Shown here in pieces: positions 37,970-49,330 of a stretch of DNA of 64,000 bases (positions are counted from its first letter, which is position 1; every line of letters begins with the position of its first letter). The stretch is from contig JAIXYO010000065.1 in NCBI GenBank assembly GCA_027490215.1, forward strand, positions 87,670-151,669, in the 5' to 3' direction. Source of the DNA: Rubrivivax sp. (GTDB lineage Bacteria; Pseudomonadota; Gammaproteobacteria; Burkholderiales; Burkholderiaceae_C). The notes under the pieces were generated by a model. It was not told the DNA's origin. It was given only the letters and a program-made list of their open reading frames with translations, and did no database searches. The position numbers and the translations under genes were made by a program.

Positions 37970-39778
37970 ATGGATCACATCCGAAATTTTTCGATCATTG
38001 CCCACATCGACCATGGCAAGTCCACGCTCGCCGATCGCTTGATCCAACGTTGCGGTGGTTTGAGCGATCGCGAGATGGAAGCGCAAGTGCTCGACTCGAT
38101 GGACATCGAGCGCGAGCGCGGCATCACGATCAAGGCGCAGACAGCAGCACTTGAGTACAAGGCGCACGATGGTCGTGTCTACAACCTGAATCTGATCGAC
38201 ACACCGGGGCATGTCGATTTCTCGTATGAAGTGAGTCGATCTCTGTCGGCCTGCGAAGGGGCGCTGCTCGTGGTTGACGCGAGCCAGGGCGTGGAGGCGC
38301 AAACGGTCGCCAACTGCTATACCGCGCTCGATCTGGGCGTCGAGGTGATTCCCGTCCTCAACAAGATGGACCTGCCGAATGCCGACCCGGAGAACGCGAA
38401 GTCGGAGATCGAGGATGTGATCGGCATCGACGCCGATCAGGCGATACCTTGCAGCGCGAAGACCGGCATGGGCATCGACGACATCCTGGAGGCAGTGATC
38501 ACCCGCATGCCGCCGCCTCGTGGCAATCCTGATGCACCGCTGCGCGCGATGATCGTTGATTCCTGGTTCGACAACTACGTCGGCGTCGTGATGCTGGTGC
38601 GCGTGGTCGACGGTACGCTGATCAAGGGTGAACGCATACGCATGATGGCCAGCGATGCGGTCTACGGCGCTGACAACCTGGGTGTCTTCACGCCCAAGTC
38701 GGTGCCGCGAGATCGCCTCAACGCCGGCGAGGTCGGCTTCATCGTGGCCGGTATCAAGGAGCTGCAGGCAGCCAAGGTCGGCGACACCATCACGCTCGAG
38801 AAGAAGCTGCCCAACAACCTGGGCCCGGCCAGAGAGGCGCTGCCTGGGTTCAAGGAAATCCAGCCACAGGTGTTCGCCGGGCTGTACCCGACCGAGGCCA
38901 GCGAATACGACCAGCTCCGCGACGCGCTGGAAAAGCTCAAGCTCAACGATTCATCGTTGCGTTACGAGCCTGAAGTCAGTCAGGCGCTGGGTTTCGGTTT
39001 TCGCTGCGGCTTCCTGGGTCTGCTGCACATGGAGATCGTGCAGGAGCGCTTGGAGCGTGAGTTCGATCAGGACCTGATCACTACCGCGCCCAGCGTCGTC
39101 TACGAGGTACAACTCGGCAACGGCGACGTGATCCAGGTCGACAACCCATCCAAGATGCCGGACCTTGGCCGCATCAACGAGATCCGCGAGCCGATCGTCA
39201 CGGTGCACCTCTACATGCCGCAGGACTACGTCGGCCCGGTGATGACGCTGGCCAATCAGAAGCGCGGCCAGCAGATGAACATGGCTTACCACGGTCGCCA
39301 GGTGATGCTGACCTACGAGATGCCGCTGGCCGAGATCGTGCTGGACTTCTTCGACAAGCTGAAGAGTGTGTCCCGCGGCTATGCGTCGATGGATTACGAG
39401 TTCAAGGAATACCGCGCTGCCGATGTCGTCAAGGTCGATATCCTGCTCAACGGAGACAAGGTCGATGCGCTGTCGATCATCGTGCACCGTAGCCAGAGCC
39501 AGTATCGGAGCCGCGCGGTCGTGGCCAAGATGCGCGAGTTGATTTCACGCCAGCAGTACGACGTCGCGATCCAGGCCGCCATCGGGGCCAACATCATCGC
39601 GCGTGAGACAATCAAGGCGCTCCGGAAGAACGTGATCGCGAAGTGCTACGGTGGCGATGTCTCGCGCAAACGCAAGCTGCTCGACAAGCAGAAAGCGGGC
39701 AAGAAGCGCATGAAGCAGATCGGCTCGGTGGAGGTGCCCCAAGAGGCATTTCTGGCCATTCTCCAAGTGGAAGATTGA
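37970..39778 (+). CDS. lepA: Elongation factor 4 (LepA), back-translocating GTPase
   Basis: A 602-residue ribosome-associated GTPase. Motifs are G1 AHIDHGKST (near residue 10), G2 RERGITIK, G3 DTPGHVDF, G4 NKMDLP and G5 SAKTG. The LepA-specific C-terminal domain ends [24 protein letters not shown] 37970 gives the family start [16 protein letters not shown]. Its stop overlaps the lepB start (TGATG), the conserved lepA-lepB pairing. Confidence 0.98.
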   Translation: MDHIRNFSIIAHIDHGKSTLADRLIQRCGGLSDREMEAQVLDSMDIERERGITIKAQTAALEYKAHDGRVYNLNLIDTPGHVDFSYEVSRSLSACEGALLVVDASQGVEAQTVANCYTALDLGVEVIPVLNKMDLPNADPENAKSEIEDVIGIDADQAIPCSAKTGMGIDDILEAVITRMPPPRGNPDAPLRAMIVDSWFDNYVGVVMLVRVVDGTLIKGERIRMMASDAVYGADNLGVFTPKSVPRDRLNAGEVGFIVAGIKELQAAKVGDTITLEKKLPNNLGPAREALPGFKEIQPQVFAGLYPTEASEYDQLRDALEKLKLNDSSLRYEPEVSQALGFGFRCGFLGLLHMEIVQERLEREFDQDLITTAPSVVYEVQLGNGDVIQVDNPSKMPDLGRINEIREPIVTVHLYMPQDYVGPVMTLANQKRGQQMNMAYHGRQVMLTYEMPLAEIVLDFFDKLKSVSRGYASMDYEFKEYRAADVVKVDILLNGDKVDALSIIVHRSQSQYRSRAVVAKMRELISRQQYDVAIQAAIGANIIARETIKALRKNVIAKCYGGDVSRKRKLLDKQKAGKKRMKQIGSVEVPQEAFLAILQVED

Positions 39779-40749
39779 TGAGTACGTTGACCGGTCTGCT
39801 TTACGGTTGCCTGGTTGTTTTCCTGGGCGGCTGGTACGTCGGGAAATGGAGCGGCAATTTTTCGCTGCTGCTGCTGGTGCTGACGGTGGTGACGATGGCG
39901 TATTGGCTGGTAGAGCGCTTTTATTTCGCGCCGCGTCGGTTGGCGTCTGCCAATGAACTTGCAGCTCAGGTCGAAACGCGACGTGCCCAACTTGCAGCCA
40001 AGGGCATTACCAAGGTCGATGGCGACGGAGACGTCAGCCAGGCTCGCCAGTCGCTGCTGGCTCAACCGTGGTGGCTGGACTGGACTGCGGGTCTGTTCCC
40101 CGTCATCCTGGTCGTGTTCCTGCTGCGTTCGTTCCTGTTCGAGCCGTTCAAGATTCCATCTGGCTCCATGATTCCCACCTTGCTGGTGGGCGATCTGATC
40201 CTGGTCAACAAATTTCATTACGGCATCAGGCTTCCGGTGATCAACAAGAAGATCATCCCCAACCACGATCCGGAGCGTGGCGATGTGATGGTGTTTCGCT
40301 ACCCGCGCAACCCGAGCATCGACTACATCAAGCGTGTCGTCGGCATCCCTGGCGACGAGATTTCCTACCGTAATCAGTTGCTCTACCTCAATGGGGTGCA
40401 GGTGCCGTCGCAGCCGCTGCCCGATTTCTACAACGAGGAAACGCTGCGTTACGACAAGCAGTACACCGAAAGTTCGGGCGCACAGTCGCACCGCATACTC
40501 GTCGATCGATCCCTGCCGAGCTATGCGCGAGCGATCGACGACTACGCCTTCCGCGAGAACTGCACCTACACCGTCGAGGGCGTGACCTGCAAGGTGCCGG
40601 CGGGCCATTACTTCATGATGGGCGACAACCGCGATCACTCCGAAGATTCCCGCTACTGGGGATTCGTCCCGGAAGAGAACATCGTGGGCCGCGCCTTTCT
40701 GGTCTGGATGAATTTTGGTAATGTGAGTCGAATCGGGTTCTTTCATTGA
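39778..40749 (+). CDS. lepB: Signal peptidase I
   Basis: Inner-membrane serine protease that removes signal peptides. The 323-residue protein has two N-terminal transmembrane segments (about residues 5-45 and 103-119), the nucleophile Ser130 in IPSGSMIPTL and the general base Lys185 in DYIKRVVGIPGDE, 55 residues apart as in E. coli LepB. The box E motif GDNRDHSEDSRYWG lies near the C-terminus. ATG 39778 shares its first base with the lepA stop. Confidence 0.97.
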   Translation: MSTLTGLLYGCLVVFLGGWYVGKWSGNFSLLLLVLTVVTMAYWLVERFYFAPRRLASANELAAQVETRRAQLAAKGITKVDGDGDVSQARQSLLAQPWWLDWTAGLFPVILVVFLLRSFLFEPFKIPSGSMIPTLLVGDLILVNKFHYGIRLPVINKKIIPNHDPERGDVMVFRYPRNPSIDYIKRVVGIPGDEISYRNQLLYLNGVQVPSQPLPDFYNEETLRYDKQYTESSGAQSHRILVDRSLPSYARAIDDYAFRENCTYTVEGVTCKVPAGHYFMMGDNRDHSEDSRYWGFVPEENIVGRAFLVWMNFGNVSRIGFFH

Positions 40750-40820
40750 TCGGGACTTCGCCGAAAATACCCGAGGACGAGGGGTGCTCGGTGCACTCGG
40801 AACGCCTGGAGCATGGACGC

Positions 40821-41192
40821 ATGATGAGCAAGCGGCATCGGGTAGGGCGGCAACAGCAAGGTATCACCCTGCTGGGCCTGCTGTTCTGGGCGATCATCAT
40901 CGGCTTCATTGCGTTGCTGACGGTGCGCGTGCTGCCCACGCTCAACGAGTTCTTCACCATCCAGAAGGCCGTCAACAAGGTGGCGCTTGAAGGTGGAAAC
41001 ACGGTGCCGGAGATTCGCGCCGCGTTTGAGAAGCAGAGGGACATCGAGTATTCGATCCAGTCCGTTACCTCCAAGGATCTCGACATCACCAAAGAGAACG
41101 ACCGGATCGTCATCCGCTTCGCCTACAGCAAGGAAATCGAGTTGTTCGCACCCGTGTTCCTGTTGATCAAGTACGAAGGCCAGTCTCGTTAG
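40821..41192 (+). CDS. DUF4845 family membrane protein
   Basis: A 123-residue protein with one N-terminal hydrophobic helix (GITLLGLLFWAIIIGFIALL) followed by a periplasmic domain, IQKAVNKVALEGGNTVPEIRAAFEK. This matches DUF4845, a family usually found between lepB and rnc in Betaproteobacteria and Gammaproteobacteria. Starts at ATG 40821 or ATG 40824; a GGAG lies at 40808-40811. The N-terminal pattern recalls prepilin-like proteins (QQGITLLGLL), but no type IV pilin cleavage site is convincing. Function is unknown. Confidence 0.85.
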   Translation: MMSKRHRVGRQQQGITLLGLLFWAIIIGFIALLTVRVLPTLNEFFTIQKAVNKVALEGGNTVPEIRAAFEKQRDIEYSIQSVTSKDLDITKENDRIVIRFAYSKEIELFAPVFLLIKYEGQSR

Positions 41193-41236
41193 GTTGACCT
41201 GGCGTTGCTGTCATACGCATAGCTCGTCCTGTCTCG

Positions 41237-41941
41237 ATGGATCCTCGCCTCGATGCCCTTCAGCGCCGTCTCGGACATCGTTTTGCCGACCCCGGTTTAC
41301 TGGCACTCGCGCTGACCCATCGCAGCTTCAGCGCCGATCACAATGAGCGTCTCGAATTCCTCGGCGACGCCGTCCTGAGCCTGGCGATTTCCAGCCTGCT
41401 CTATGAACGGTTCGCTGGTTCTGACGAAGGCGACCTGACCCGTGTTCGTGCGCACCTGGTGCGTGAAGACAGTTTGCACAAGGTGGCGGTGTTGCAGGGC
41501 CTGCCCGAGGTGCTGCGGCTCAGCGACGGCGAGTCTCGGGGCGGAGGCGCGCAGCGTGCCTCGATACTCGCCGATGCGCTGGAAGCGATCATTGGTGCCA
41601 CCTTCGTCGATGGTGGTTTTGCGTCGGCCCGTGCGCTGGTGCAGCGCTTGTTCGGCGACGTCATCAACACCACCGACATCGGCGGCTGGGCCAAAGACGC
41701 GAAAACCGAATTGCAGGAATGGCTGCAGGCGCGGCGCCTGCCCGTTCCTGGCTACCGCATCAGCGCGACCCGCGGTCAGGCTCATGCGCAGACCTTCGAG
41801 GTCGAATGCGAAGTGCCAACGCTCAATATGAAGCACGCTGGCGAAGGCCGTTCGCGGCGCCTCGCCGAGCAGGAGGCTGCCCGACGTATGCTCGACGCCT
41901 TGAAGGCGACCGATCAGCCGGGCGGTCCATTGCGCTCCTGA
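41237..41941 (+). CDS. rnc: Ribonuclease III
   Basis: Double-strand-specific endoribonuclease for rRNA and mRNA processing. The 234-residue protein has the RNase III signature NERLEFLGDAVLSL (residues 36-49), the second metal-binding acidic cluster around ADALEAIIGATFVDGG and a C-terminal double-stranded RNA-binding domain (DAKTELQEWLQARR ... GEGRSRRLAEQEAARRML). The gene order lepB-DUF4845-rnc-era-recO is conserved. Confidence 0.97.
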   Translation: MDPRLDALQRRLGHRFADPGLLALALTHRSFSADHNERLEFLGDAVLSLAISSLLYERFAGSDEGDLTRVRAHLVREDSLHKVAVLQGLPEVLRLSDGESRGGGAQRASILADALEAIIGATFVDGGFASARALVQRLFGDVINTTDIGGWAKDAKTELQEWLQARRLPVPGYRISATRGQAHAQTFEVECEVPTLNMKHAGEGRSRRLAEQEAARRMLDALKATDQPGGPLRS

Positions 41942-41992
41942 GCTGTACGACGTTCGCCGCGTTGCGTCGACATCTGCCATGAATGCCTGTCC

Positions 41993-42922
41993 ATGACCGA
42001 ATCTGTAGAACCTCCCGCTGCCGTCGACCCTGCAGGCCAGCGTTGTGGTCTGGTAGCCATCGTCGGCAGGCCGAACGTAGGCAAGAGCACGCTGCTCAAT
42101 GCGCTGGTCGGGCAGAAGGTCAGCATCACGTCGGCCAAGGCGCAGACCACACGGCACCGCATCACCGGTATCCGCACCGTTGGCGCCTCTCAGTTCGTTT
42201 TCGTGGACACGCCCGGTTTTCAGACGCGCTATGCCGCAGCGATGAACCGCACCCTGAACAAGACGGTCCACAGCGTGCTGGCCGATGTCGATGTGGTGTT
42301 GTTCGTGGTCGAGGCGGGCCGCTTCGGACTTGACGACGCCAAGGTGCTGTCGCTGATGCCGTCCGGCGAATTCGCGAAGCCAGTGTTTCTCATTGCCAAC
42401 AAGCTCGATGCGGTGCATCGCCGCGCCGATCTCGTGCCCTGGCTCAAGGGCATGCAGGACCGTCATGCGTTCGCCGAGTTCGTGCCCTTGTCGGCCAAGA
42501 AGGACGCGGACGTGCAGCGTCTGCTGGCCATCGTCGAGCCTTACCTGCCGAAGCAGCCCTGGTTCTACGAGGAAGATGCCCTGACCGATCGCACCGACAA
42601 GTTCCTGGCCAGCGAGATCATCCGCGAGAAGCTGTTCCGGTTGATGGGCGATGAGTTGCCGTATACCTCGACTGTGGTGATCGACAAGTTCGAGGAAGAG
42701 GGCAACCTGCGCCGCATCGCCGCCAGCATCGTCGTCGAGCGCGATGCGCACAAGGGCATGGTCATCGGCGGTGGCGGCGAAAGGCTCAAGCGCATCGGTA
42801 GCGAAGCGCGGCAGGAACTCGAAAAGCTGATGGGCGCGACGGTGTTCCTCGAGCTGTGGGTCAAGGTGCGTTCCGGTTGGGCGGATGACGAGGAACATCT
42901 GCGCAGTTACGGCTATGAATAG
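41993..42922 (+). CDS. era: GTPase Era
   Basis: GTPase that binds the 3' end of 16S rRNA and helps 30S assembly. The 309-residue protein has G1 GRPNVGKS (residues 25-32), G3 DTPGF, G4 NKLD, and a C-terminal KH domain containing [19 protein letters not shown]. The stop TAG at 42920-42922 is followed after one base by repeat R1 copy b, which fills the gap to recO. Confidence 0.97.
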   Translation: MTESVEPPAAVDPAGQRCGLVAIVGRPNVGKSTLLNALVGQKVSITSAKAQTTRHRITGIRTVGASQFVFVDTPGFQTRYAAAMNRTLNKTVHSVLADVDVVLFVVEAGRFGLDDAKVLSLMPSGEFAKPVFLIANKLDAVHRRADLVPWLKGMQDRHAFAEFVPLSAKKDADVQRLLAIVEPYLPKQPWFYEEDALTDRTDKFLASEIIREKLFRLMGDELPYTSTVVIDKFEEEGNLRRIAASIVVERDAHKGMVIGGGGERLKRIGSEARQELEKLMGATVFLELWVKVRSGWADDEEHLRSYGYE

Positions 42923-42923
42923 A

Positions 42924-42998
42924 GCCCCCCAGTCGCTGCGCTCCTGCCCCCGAGGGGCTTGCCCGGCTTCGGACGGCCGGGCGCCGGGCGGGCCCCCC
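42924..42998 (+). repeat. Short intergenic repeat R1, copy b, abutting recO
   Basis: Near-identical to 4279-4355: the two differ by a single-base gap in each copy and a few substitutions. The same two hairpins (GCCCC-CGA-GGGGC and GCCCGGC/GCCGGGC) are intact. It occupies almost the whole 78-bp gap between the era stop and the TTG start proposed for recO. Confidence 0.75.
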
Positions 42999-43000
42999 TG

Positions 43001-43861
43001 TTGACGACGCGTCGGACTGCCAAAGCACCCTCCCTGCTGACGGCCTACGTTTTGCACCGCTACGACTGGAGCGAGTCCAGCCTGATCCTGGATGTCTTCA
43101 CGCGCGAGCAGGGGCGGCTGGTCGTGGCGGCCAAGGGCGCGAAGCGGCCCTATTCGCAGTTGCGCTCTGTGCTGTTGCCGTTCCAGCGCGTGCATCTCTC
43201 GCTGGGGCGACCACCCAGAGCCGATGCAGCCAACGCGCAATCCGGCGACCACCCCACGCGCGATGTCCAGACCTTGCGCGGCGCCGACTGGGCTGGCGGC
43301 GCGGCGATGCTGACCGGCGCGGCACTGTTCAGTGGCTTCTACCTGAACGAACTGCTGATGAAGCTGATGGCCCGCCAGGACGCGCACCCACTGTTGTTTG
43401 ACGCCTATGCGCAAACCTTGCCGTCGCTCATCGGAGGCGACGACGTCCGGGTGCAGTCGGCACTGCGCGCCTTCGAGGTCACGTTGCTGCAACAGATCGG
43501 GGTGCTGCCCGATCTGAGCCTGGTCACGCTCACGCTGGAAGCGGTCGATCTTGAGGGCCGCTATGTGTTGCGGCCCGAGGCGGGCGTTGCCCCGGCGCGG
43601 TCCGATGATGTCTCTGTATCAGGCGCGATGCTCATCGGCATGCAGGCCGCGCTGCAGCACGGCAGCGTGCCGGCACTTCAGCAAGCCTGCGCCAGCGCCT
43701 TGCCCGAATGGCGCAGCCTGTTGCGCGGATTGCTTCACTATCATCTCGGCTCATCGGTGTTGCGAACGCGGCAGGTGATGCTGGGTCTGCAAAGCCTGGC
43801 GCCGTTGCTGCCAGCGGCTGTTGCTGCCGCCCACCTCGACTCGGATCCTCGCCCGTCATGA
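43001..43861 (+). CDS. recO: DNA repair protein RecO, likely TTG start
   Basis: RecFOR-pathway protein that helps load RecA on gapped DNA. The ~286-residue product has the N-terminal OB-fold segment LTAYVLHRYDWSESSLILDVFTREQG and KGAKRPYSQLRSVLLPF, and a C-terminal helical part with FSGFYLNELLMKLM. No in-frame ATG exists between the era stop and codon ~100; the candidates are TTG 43001, directly after repeat R1b, or TTG 42959 inside it. TTG 43001 is preferred because translation from the repeat would add a repeat-derived tail. The stop overlaps pdxJ. Confidence 0.88.
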   Translation: MTTRRTAKAPSLLTAYVLHRYDWSESSLILDVFTREQGRLVVAAKGAKRPYSQLRSVLLPFQRVHLSLGRPPRADAANAQSGDHPTRDVQTLRGADWAGGAAMLTGAALFSGFYLNELLMKLMARQDAHPLLFDAYAQTLPSLIGGDDVRVQSALRAFEVTLLQQIGVLPDLSLVTLTLEAVDLEGRYVLRPEAGVAPARSDDVSVSGAMLIGMQAALQHGSVPALQQACASALPEWRSLLRGLLHYHLGSSVLRTRQVMLGLQSLAPLLPAAVAAAHLDSDPRPS

Positions 43862-44661
43862 ACCCCTTGCTCATCACCGGACTCGATGCGCATCGTGGAC
43901 ACACCGCGCTGTCCGTCAATCTGAACAAGGTCGCCTTGCTGCGCAACCAGCGCGACCTCGGCATCCCGAGCGTGACCCGCGCTGCCACGCTGGCATTGCA
44001 GGCCGGCGCCCACGGCATCACGGTGCATCCGCGGCCCGACCAGCGTCACATCCGCACCCACGATGTGTTCGATCTGGCTGCGTTGATGCAGGACTGGCCT
44101 CAGGCCGAGTTCAACATCGAAGGCAATCCGCTGCACAACCTGATGGACGTGATCCGGGAAGTGAGGCGCCGTGGTTTGCCGCTGCACCAGTGCACCTTCG
44201 TGCCCGATGCGATGGACCAGGCCACGTCTGACCACGGTTGGCAGTTTCCGCAGGATGCCGAGGTGCTGGCGCCGCTGATTTCCGAGGCTCGGTCGCTCGG
44301 CGTGCGGGTCAGCCTGTTCATGGATCCGGTACCGCAAGCGATGCCGGCGGTGCGTGCACTGGGCGCAGAGCGCGTCGAGCTCTACACCGAAAGCTATGCC
44401 AGGGTGCATGGAACAGCCGATCAAGCCCCCGTGCTGGCTGGCTTCGCTGCCACAGCCGACGCGGCGCTGATCCAAGGTCTTCAATTGAACGCTGGTCACG
44501 ACCTGAACCGCGAGAACCTGACTGACTTCCTGCGAGCTGTGCCGGGCGTGCAAGAAGTGTCTATCGGCCATGCACTGATCGCCGATGCGTTGGAGCTGGG
44601 TTTGCCGGAGACCGTGCGTGACTACCTGCGCTGCATTCATCACGCGCAGGCCTCCACATGA
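43858..44661 (+). CDS. pdxJ: Pyridoxine 5'-phosphate synthase
   Basis: Closes the pyridoxine ring from deoxyxylulose-5-phosphate and 3-amino-2-oxopropyl phosphate. The 267-residue TIM-barrel protein has [15 protein letters not shown] near the N-terminus, [57 protein letters not shown] and [14 protein letters not shown] 43858 overlaps the recO stop by four bases. It is slightly longer than E. coli PdxJ. Confidence 0.96.
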   Translation: MNPLLITGLDAHRGHTALSVNLNKVALLRNQRDLGIPSVTRAATLALQAGAHGITVHPRPDQRHIRTHDVFDLAALMQDWPQAEFNIEGNPLHNLMDVIREVRRRGLPLHQCTFVPDAMDQATSDHGWQFPQDAEVLAPLISEARSLGVRVSLFMDPVPQAMPAVRALGAERVELYTESYARVHGTADQAPVLAGFAATADAALIQGLQLNAGHDLNRENLTDFLRAVPGVQEVSIGHALIADALELGLPETVRDYLRCIHHAQAST

Positions 44662-45053
44662 TCTACGGCGTTGGCACCGACATCTGCGATCTGCGACGCA
44701 TGTCCGCAACGCTGAACCGACGTGGCGAGCGCTTCGCCGAAAAGGTGCTGGGCCCGCAAGAGTTGCAGGTGTTTCGCGCCCGGCGCGCCCGGGTCGAGGC
44801 GCGCGGCATCAGGTATCTCGGCACGCGCTTCTCGGCGAAGGAGGCCTTTTCCAAGGCGATCGGTCTTGGCCTGCGCATGCCGATGACCTGGCGCTCCTGC
44901 GAAATCCTGAATCTGCCCAGTGGCCAACCGCACATCGTTCTGCACGGCGAACTGGCCGCCTGGTTCGATGCGCGTGGGCTGAAGGCGCATGTCAGCGTCA
45001 CCGATGAAACCGATTACGCGACCAGTTTCGTGGTCGTTGAGACCCACAAATGA
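44658..45053 (+). CDS. acpS: Holo-ACP synthase
   Basis: Transfers 4'-phosphopantetheine from CoA to the Ser of ACP, here probably AcpP (31446). The 131-residue protein has the metal-binding Asp in [13 protein letters not shown] and the Glu in [15 protein letters not shown]. It is coupled to pdxJ and nagZ by 4-base overlaps, the classical pdxJ-acpS pair. Confidence 0.96.
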   Translation: MIYGVGTDICDLRRMSATLNRRGERFAEKVLGPQELQVFRARRARVEARGIRYLGTRFSAKEAFSKAIGLGLRMPMTWRSCEILNLPSGQPHIVLHGELAAWFDARGLKAHVSVTDETDYATSFVVVETHK

Positions 45054-46165
45054 AGAAGACCCGTTCTGCCAAGGCGAGCCCTCGCCCGACATCCATGCCG
45101 ACGCTGCCAAGCGCTCACGCTCCGATCGTGCTCGACATCGAAGGCGTCCAGCTCGACGCCGACGATCGGCGACGCCTGCGGCATCCACTGACCGGCGGTC
45201 TGATCCTGTTTGGCCGCAACTGGCAAGACCGCCATCAGCTCACCGAGTTGACCGCGGAGATCAAGTCGATCCGTCCGGACGTGCTGGTCTGCGTCGACCA
45301 CGAAGGTGGCCGTGTGCAACGCTTCCGCACCGACGGTTTCACCCACCTGCCGCCGATGAGGGTGCTCGGTGACCAGTGGATGCGCGACCCGCTCGGCGCC
45401 ACCGATGCGGCCACCGCCACCGGTTTTGTGCTGGCGGCCGAGTTGCGCGCCTGCGGCGTCGACCTCAGCTTCACGCCCGTTCTCGACCTCGACTTCGGCT
45501 CCAGCGGGGTCATCGGTGACCGCGCGTTCCACCGCGATCCGCGTGTGGTGACACTGCTGGCCAAGAGCTTGATGCAGGGCCTGCTGCAGGCCGGTATGGC
45601 GCATTGCGGCAAGCACTTCCCGGGGCATGGCCATGTGAGGGCCGACAGCCACGCCGAAATCCCGATCGACAAGCGCTCGCTCAAGACCATCCTTGCCGAC
45701 GACGCACGGCCCTACGAGTGGCTGAGCACGAGCCTGGCCAGTGTGATGCCGGCGCACGTCGTCTACCCGAAGGTCGACGCGAACCCGGCGGGCTTCTCAC
45801 CGCGCTGGTTGAAGGAAATCCTGCGGCAGGAACTCGGCTTCACCGGCGCGGTGTTCAGCGATGACCTGAGCATGGCCGGCGCGCGTCGGATCGCCGGGGT
45901 CGAGGTCAGCTACACCGACGCAGCCGAGGTGGCATTGAATGCGGGCTGTGACCTGGTGCTGCTGTGCAACCAGTCGGTGGATGGTGGCGCTGCCGTCGAT
46001 GCCTTGCTCGATGGCTTGCTGGTCTCGCAAAGCCAGGGACACTGGCAGGCCGACGAGGACAGCGAGCAGCGCCGGCTGGCGCTGCTGCCCCAGACCGCGC
46101 CGCGGACCTGGGACGAGTTGATGCACGACCCGGTCTACCAGCGTGCGCTGGAACGGCTGCCTTGA
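45050..46165 (+). CDS. nagZ: Beta-N-acetylhexosaminidase NagZ
   Basis: Cytoplasmic GH3 enzyme of peptidoglycan recycling that removes GlcNAc from anhydro-muropeptides. The 371-residue protein contains [14 protein letters not shown], the His-containing loop [18 protein letters not shown] and the nucleophile Asp in [12 protein letters not shown]. The first ~17 residues are basic and Ser/Pro-rich; ATG 45095 is an alternative start closer to the family length. It ends at the bidirectional terminator shared with rne. Confidence 0.94.
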   Translation: MKKTRSAKASPRPTSMPTLPSAHAPIVLDIEGVQLDADDRRRLRHPLTGGLILFGRNWQDRHQLTELTAEIKSIRPDVLVCVDHEGGRVQRFRTDGFTHLPPMRVLGDQWMRDPLGATDAATATGFVLAAELRACGVDLSFTPVLDLDFGSSGVIGDRAFHRDPRVVTLLAKSLMQGLLQAGMAHCGKHFPGHGHVRADSHAEIPIDKRSLKTILADDARPYEWLSTSLASVMPAHVVYPKVDANPAGFSPRWLKEILRQELGFTGAVFSDDLSMAGARRIAGVEVSYTDAAEVALNAGCDLVLLCNQSVDGGAAVDALLDGLLVSQSQGHWQADEDSEQRRLALLPQTAPRTWDELMHDPVYQRALERLP

Positions 46166-46186
46166 GGATGTCGTGGCCTGAATGAG

Positions 46187-46215
46187 AAACGGCGCACCTC
46201 GCGGTGCGCCGTTTT
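46187..46215. terminator. Bidirectional intrinsic terminator between nagZ and rne
   Basis: AAACGGCGCACC (46187-46198) pairs perfectly with GGTGCGCCGTTT (46203-46214) across a TCGC loop. Read on the plus strand it runs into TTTT after nagZ; on the minus strand the A-run of the left arm gives a U-tract after rne. It serves both convergent genes. Confidence 0.85.
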
Positions 46216-46231
46216 CACATCGATACCGCGA

Positions 46232-49200
46232 TCAGGCCGCTGGTGGTGTGCCGTCCTGCCCTTCGAACGGCAGCTTCACCTGCGACAGATCCCGGCGCGT
46301 TTCGACCAGTACCAGCGGGCCTTCGTCGACCGCAGCCACTGGCTTCGGTACCCGGGCCACATGCACTGGCTTCGCCTCGTTGGCCATCGCCTCCTGTGCG
46401 GCGCGGATCTTCTCGGCATCGGAATTGACCCACTGCAGGCCAGCGCCTTCGGCCACCGCTTGCAGGGCGTCTGTTTCGAGCACGAACGATGCGGCGAGTG
46501 GCGCCGGCGCAGCGGGGGCTGCTGGTGCGGCGGCAAGCTGAGCAGGCGCGGGTTCTGGCGCTGCGACGGGCGGGGTCGGTGCTGGCTCCTCAGAAGTCGC
46601 CTCGACCGCTGTCGGACTGATTGCCGCCGTCACCTCGGCCAAGGGTGCCGGCACGGGTGCTGACGGCTCGTCATATGTCGCCGCTACTGGTGCGGCGGTC
46701 CATCTCTCCGTCGGTACTGCCTCAGCCGACACGTTCAAGGGCACTTCGTCGGCATCGCTCGCCACCGCTTCGGCCGCGGTGATACCGCTGCTGCCGACTT
46801 CCCCGTCCGTGCGGGGTTCTTCCCTGTCACCGCGGTCGCGGCGGTTGCGCCCGCCGCGGCTGCGACGGCGCCCCTCACGCTGCCCGCTGTCGGGTGTATC
46901 AGCGGCAGCGGGCAGCGCCGCGTCATCGCCTTCGGTCAGATTCGCATCGGTCCCCGCCGCAGGCGTGGTGTCGGACTCGGCGCCAAGGTCACCGCCGACC
47001 TGTTCTTCACGCACCGAATCTCGGTCACGCCCGCCACGTCCCCCGCGACGGCGACGGCGCGCGCCTTCACGGACTTCTGTGCCTTCAATCGCATCCGCAC
47101 CCGGTGTGGCCGGAGCAGGTTGAGAGTCGACGAAGGCCGCTGCGGCCTGCGGCACCTCGTCGGTTGCCAGATCGCCGCCGATTGGCGCGGCGCGCGCATC
47201 GCGGTCCTGGCGTTCTCCGCGCCCCCCACGTCCGCCGCGACGGCCACCGTCGCGTCCCTCGCTGGGTGACTCTCCACGTGATTCTGGGCGTGCGTCACCT
47301 CGGTCCGACCGCTCTCCGCGACCTTCGGGACGAGGTGCGCGTGCCTCGCGCGTGGCTCCGGCATCCGTTCCTGGGGCAGCTTCAAGGCGCTCGCCACGAC
47401 CGCGTCCGCCACGACCCTCACCCCGGCCTTCCGGACGACCTTCGCCCGCACGCTCACCGCGGCGACCATCACGACCACCGCGTCCGCCACGCCCACCACG
47501 ATCGGAGCGCTCGCTGCGTCCTTCAGGTGATTCGCTCGGTGGCGGAGTGGGTGACACCACCGGCTTCAGCACCGGGGTCGGCGTGCCGCCGCCAAACAGG
47601 CGCGACACCCAGCCGAAGAAGCCGCCGCCTGCCGCAGGCGCAGCGGCCGCGCGTGGCGCAGCAGCAGGCGCAGCGGTATTGACGGGAGCGGCCGAAGCTG
47701 GCGCAGGTTTCGGAATGGCTGCGGGGGCGGGCATCTCAGGCAGCAAGCCCTTGATCACCGGCTCCTGCTTCGCGGTGGTTTTCTCGCGTCGGGTGACGCC
47801 AGTTTCTTCGCTCGCCTCCTCGATCATCGTGTAGCTGGCTTGCAGGTTTTCCAGACGCGGATCGTCGTGGCGCAGGCGTTCAAGCCGGTAATTCGGCGTG
47901 TCGAGGTTCTTGTTCGGCACCAGCAGCACGGTGACGCGCTGCTTCAGCTCGATCTTGGTGATCTCGGTGCGTTTTTCGTTGAGCAGGAAGCTGGTGACTT
48001 CCACCGGCACCTGCACATGCACCGCGGCGGTGTTTTCCTTCATCGATTCTTCCTGCACCATGCGCAGGATCTGCAAGGCACTGGATTCGGTGTCGCGGAT
48101 ATGGCCGGTGCCATTGCAGCGCGGGCAGGTGATGTGGCTGCCTTCGGAAAGCGCCGGACGCAGGCGTTGGCGACTCAGTTCGAGCAGGCCGAACTTGCTG
48201 ATGGTGCTGAACTGCACGCGGGCGCGGTCCGGGCGCAGTGCCTCTCGCAATCGGGTCTCAACTTCACGCCGGTTCTTCGACTCTTCCATGTCGATGAAGT
48301 CGACGACGATCAGGCCGCCCAGGTCGCGCAGTCGCATCTGGCGAGCGATCTCATCGGCCGCTTCGAGGTTGGTGCGGGTCGCGGTTTCCTCGATGTCGCT
48401 GCCGCGTGTCGAGCGCGCGGAGTTCACGTCGACCGAGACCAGCGCCTCGGTGTGGTCGATGACGATCGCACCGCCCGATGGCAGGTTCACTGTGCGCGAG
48501 AACGCGGTCTCGATCTGGTGTTCGATCTGGAAGCGCGAGAACAGCGGCGCGTCGTCGCGGTAGCGCTTGACCTTGGACGCCGTCTCCGGCATCACGTGGG
48601 TCATGAACTGCATCGCCTGGTCATAGATGTCGTCGGTGTCGATCAGGATCTCGCCAACATCCGCGGTGAAGTAGTCGCGGATGGCACGGATCACCAGCGA
48701 AGATTCCTGGTAGATCAGGAACGCACCCTTGCCCGCCTTGGCCGCGCCGTCGATGGCGGTCCACAGCTTGAGCATGTAGTTCAGGTCCCACTGCAGCTCG
48801 GGCGCGCTGCGGCCGATGCCGGCGGTGCGGGCGATCAGGCTCATGCCTTTCGGGTATTCGAGCTGGTCGAGGTTCTCCTTGAGTTCCTCGCGGTCTTCGC
48901 CCTCGATGCGGCGCGACACGCCGCCGCCACGCGGGTTGTTCGGCATCAGGACCAGGTAACGGCCCGCCAGGCTGACCATCGTGGTCAGCGCTGCGCCCTT
49001 GTTGCCACGCTCTTCCTTCTCGACCTGCACCAGAAGCTGGTCGCCTTCGCGGATCGCGTCCTGGATGCGGGCGGTGCGCACATCAACGCCTTCGCGAAAG
49101 TAATTGCGCGAGATTTCCTTGAACGGCAGGAAGCCGTGGCGGTCTTCGCCGTAGTCGACAAAACAGGCTTCCAGCGAAGGCTCCACGCGGGTGACGACCG

Positions 49201-49330
49201 CCTTGTAGATGTTGCCCTTGCGCTGTTCGCGCCCTTCGATCTCGGTTTCAAAGTCCAGCAATTTCTGGCCATCAACAATGGCCAGGCGACGCTCTTCGGG
49301 CTGCGTCGCATTGATCAACATGCGTTTCAT
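46232..49330 (-). CDS. rne: Ribonuclease E
   Basis: Essential endoribonuclease and degradosome scaffold, 1032 residues. The catalytic half has the start [20 protein letters not shown], an S1 domain ([20 protein letters not shown]), the DNase I-like catalytic region around [18 protein letters not shown] and the zinc-link CPRCNGTG. The C-terminal ~480 residues are disordered, with an Arg/Gly-rich stretch (repeated RGG-type runs) and acidic/Ala-Pro segments ending in a short conserved tail. ATG 49330 follows a good AGGAG; the further upstream ATG at 49378 is unlikely. It is divergent from rluC with a 650-bp gap. Confidence 0.95.
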   Translation of the reverse strand: MKRMLINATQPEERRLAIVDGQKLLDFETEIEGREQRKGNIYKAVVTRVEPSLEACFVDYGEDRHGFLPFKEISRNYFREGVDVRTARIQDAIREGDQLLVQVEKEERGNKGAALTTMVSLAGRYLVLMPNNPRGGGVSRRIEGEDREELKENLDQLEYPKGMSLIARTAGIGRSAPELQWDLNYMLKLWTAIDGAAKAGKGAFLIYQESSLVIRAIRDYFTADVGEILIDTDDIYDQAMQFMTHVMPETASKVKRYRDDAPLFSRFQIEHQIETAFSRTVNLPSGGAIVIDHTEALVSVDVNSARSTRGSDIEETATRTNLEAADEIARQMRLRDLGGLIVVDFIDMEESKNRREVETRLREALRPDRARVQFSTISKFGLLELSRQRLRPALSEGSHITCPRCNGTGHIRDTESSALQILRMVQEESMKENTAAVHVQVPVEVTSFLLNEKRTEITKIELKQRVTVLLVPNKNLDTPNYRLERLRHDDPRLENLQASYTMIEEASEETGVTRREKTTAKQEPVIKGLLPEMPAPAAIPKPAPASAAPVNTAAPAAAPRAAAAPAAGGGFFGWVSRLFGGGTPTPVLKPVVSPTPPPSESPEGRSERSDRGGRGGRGGRDGRRGERAGEGRPEGRGEGRGGRGRGERLEAAPGTDAGATREARAPRPEGRGERSDRGDARPESRGESPSEGRDGGRRGGRGGRGERQDRDARAAPIGGDLATDEVPQAAAAFVDSQPAPATPGADAIEGTEVREGARRRRRGGRGGRDRDSVREEQVGGDLGAESDTTPAAGTDANLTEGDDAALPAAADTPDSGQREGRRRSRGGRNRRDRGDREEPRTDGEVGSSGITAAEAVASDADEVPLNVSAEAVPTERWTAAPVAATYDEPSAPVPAPLAEVTAAISPTAVEATSEEPAPTPPVAAPEPAPAQLAAAPAAPAAPAPLAASFVLETDALQAVAEGAGLQWVNSDAEKIRAAQEAMANEAKPVHVARVPKPVAAVDEGPLVLVETRRDLSQVKLPFEGQDGTPPAA

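Noticed and set aside
41297..43492. Minus-strand open frame of 731 codons across rnc, era and recO
   Set aside because: Antisense shadow of three firmly identified genes, no domain visible.
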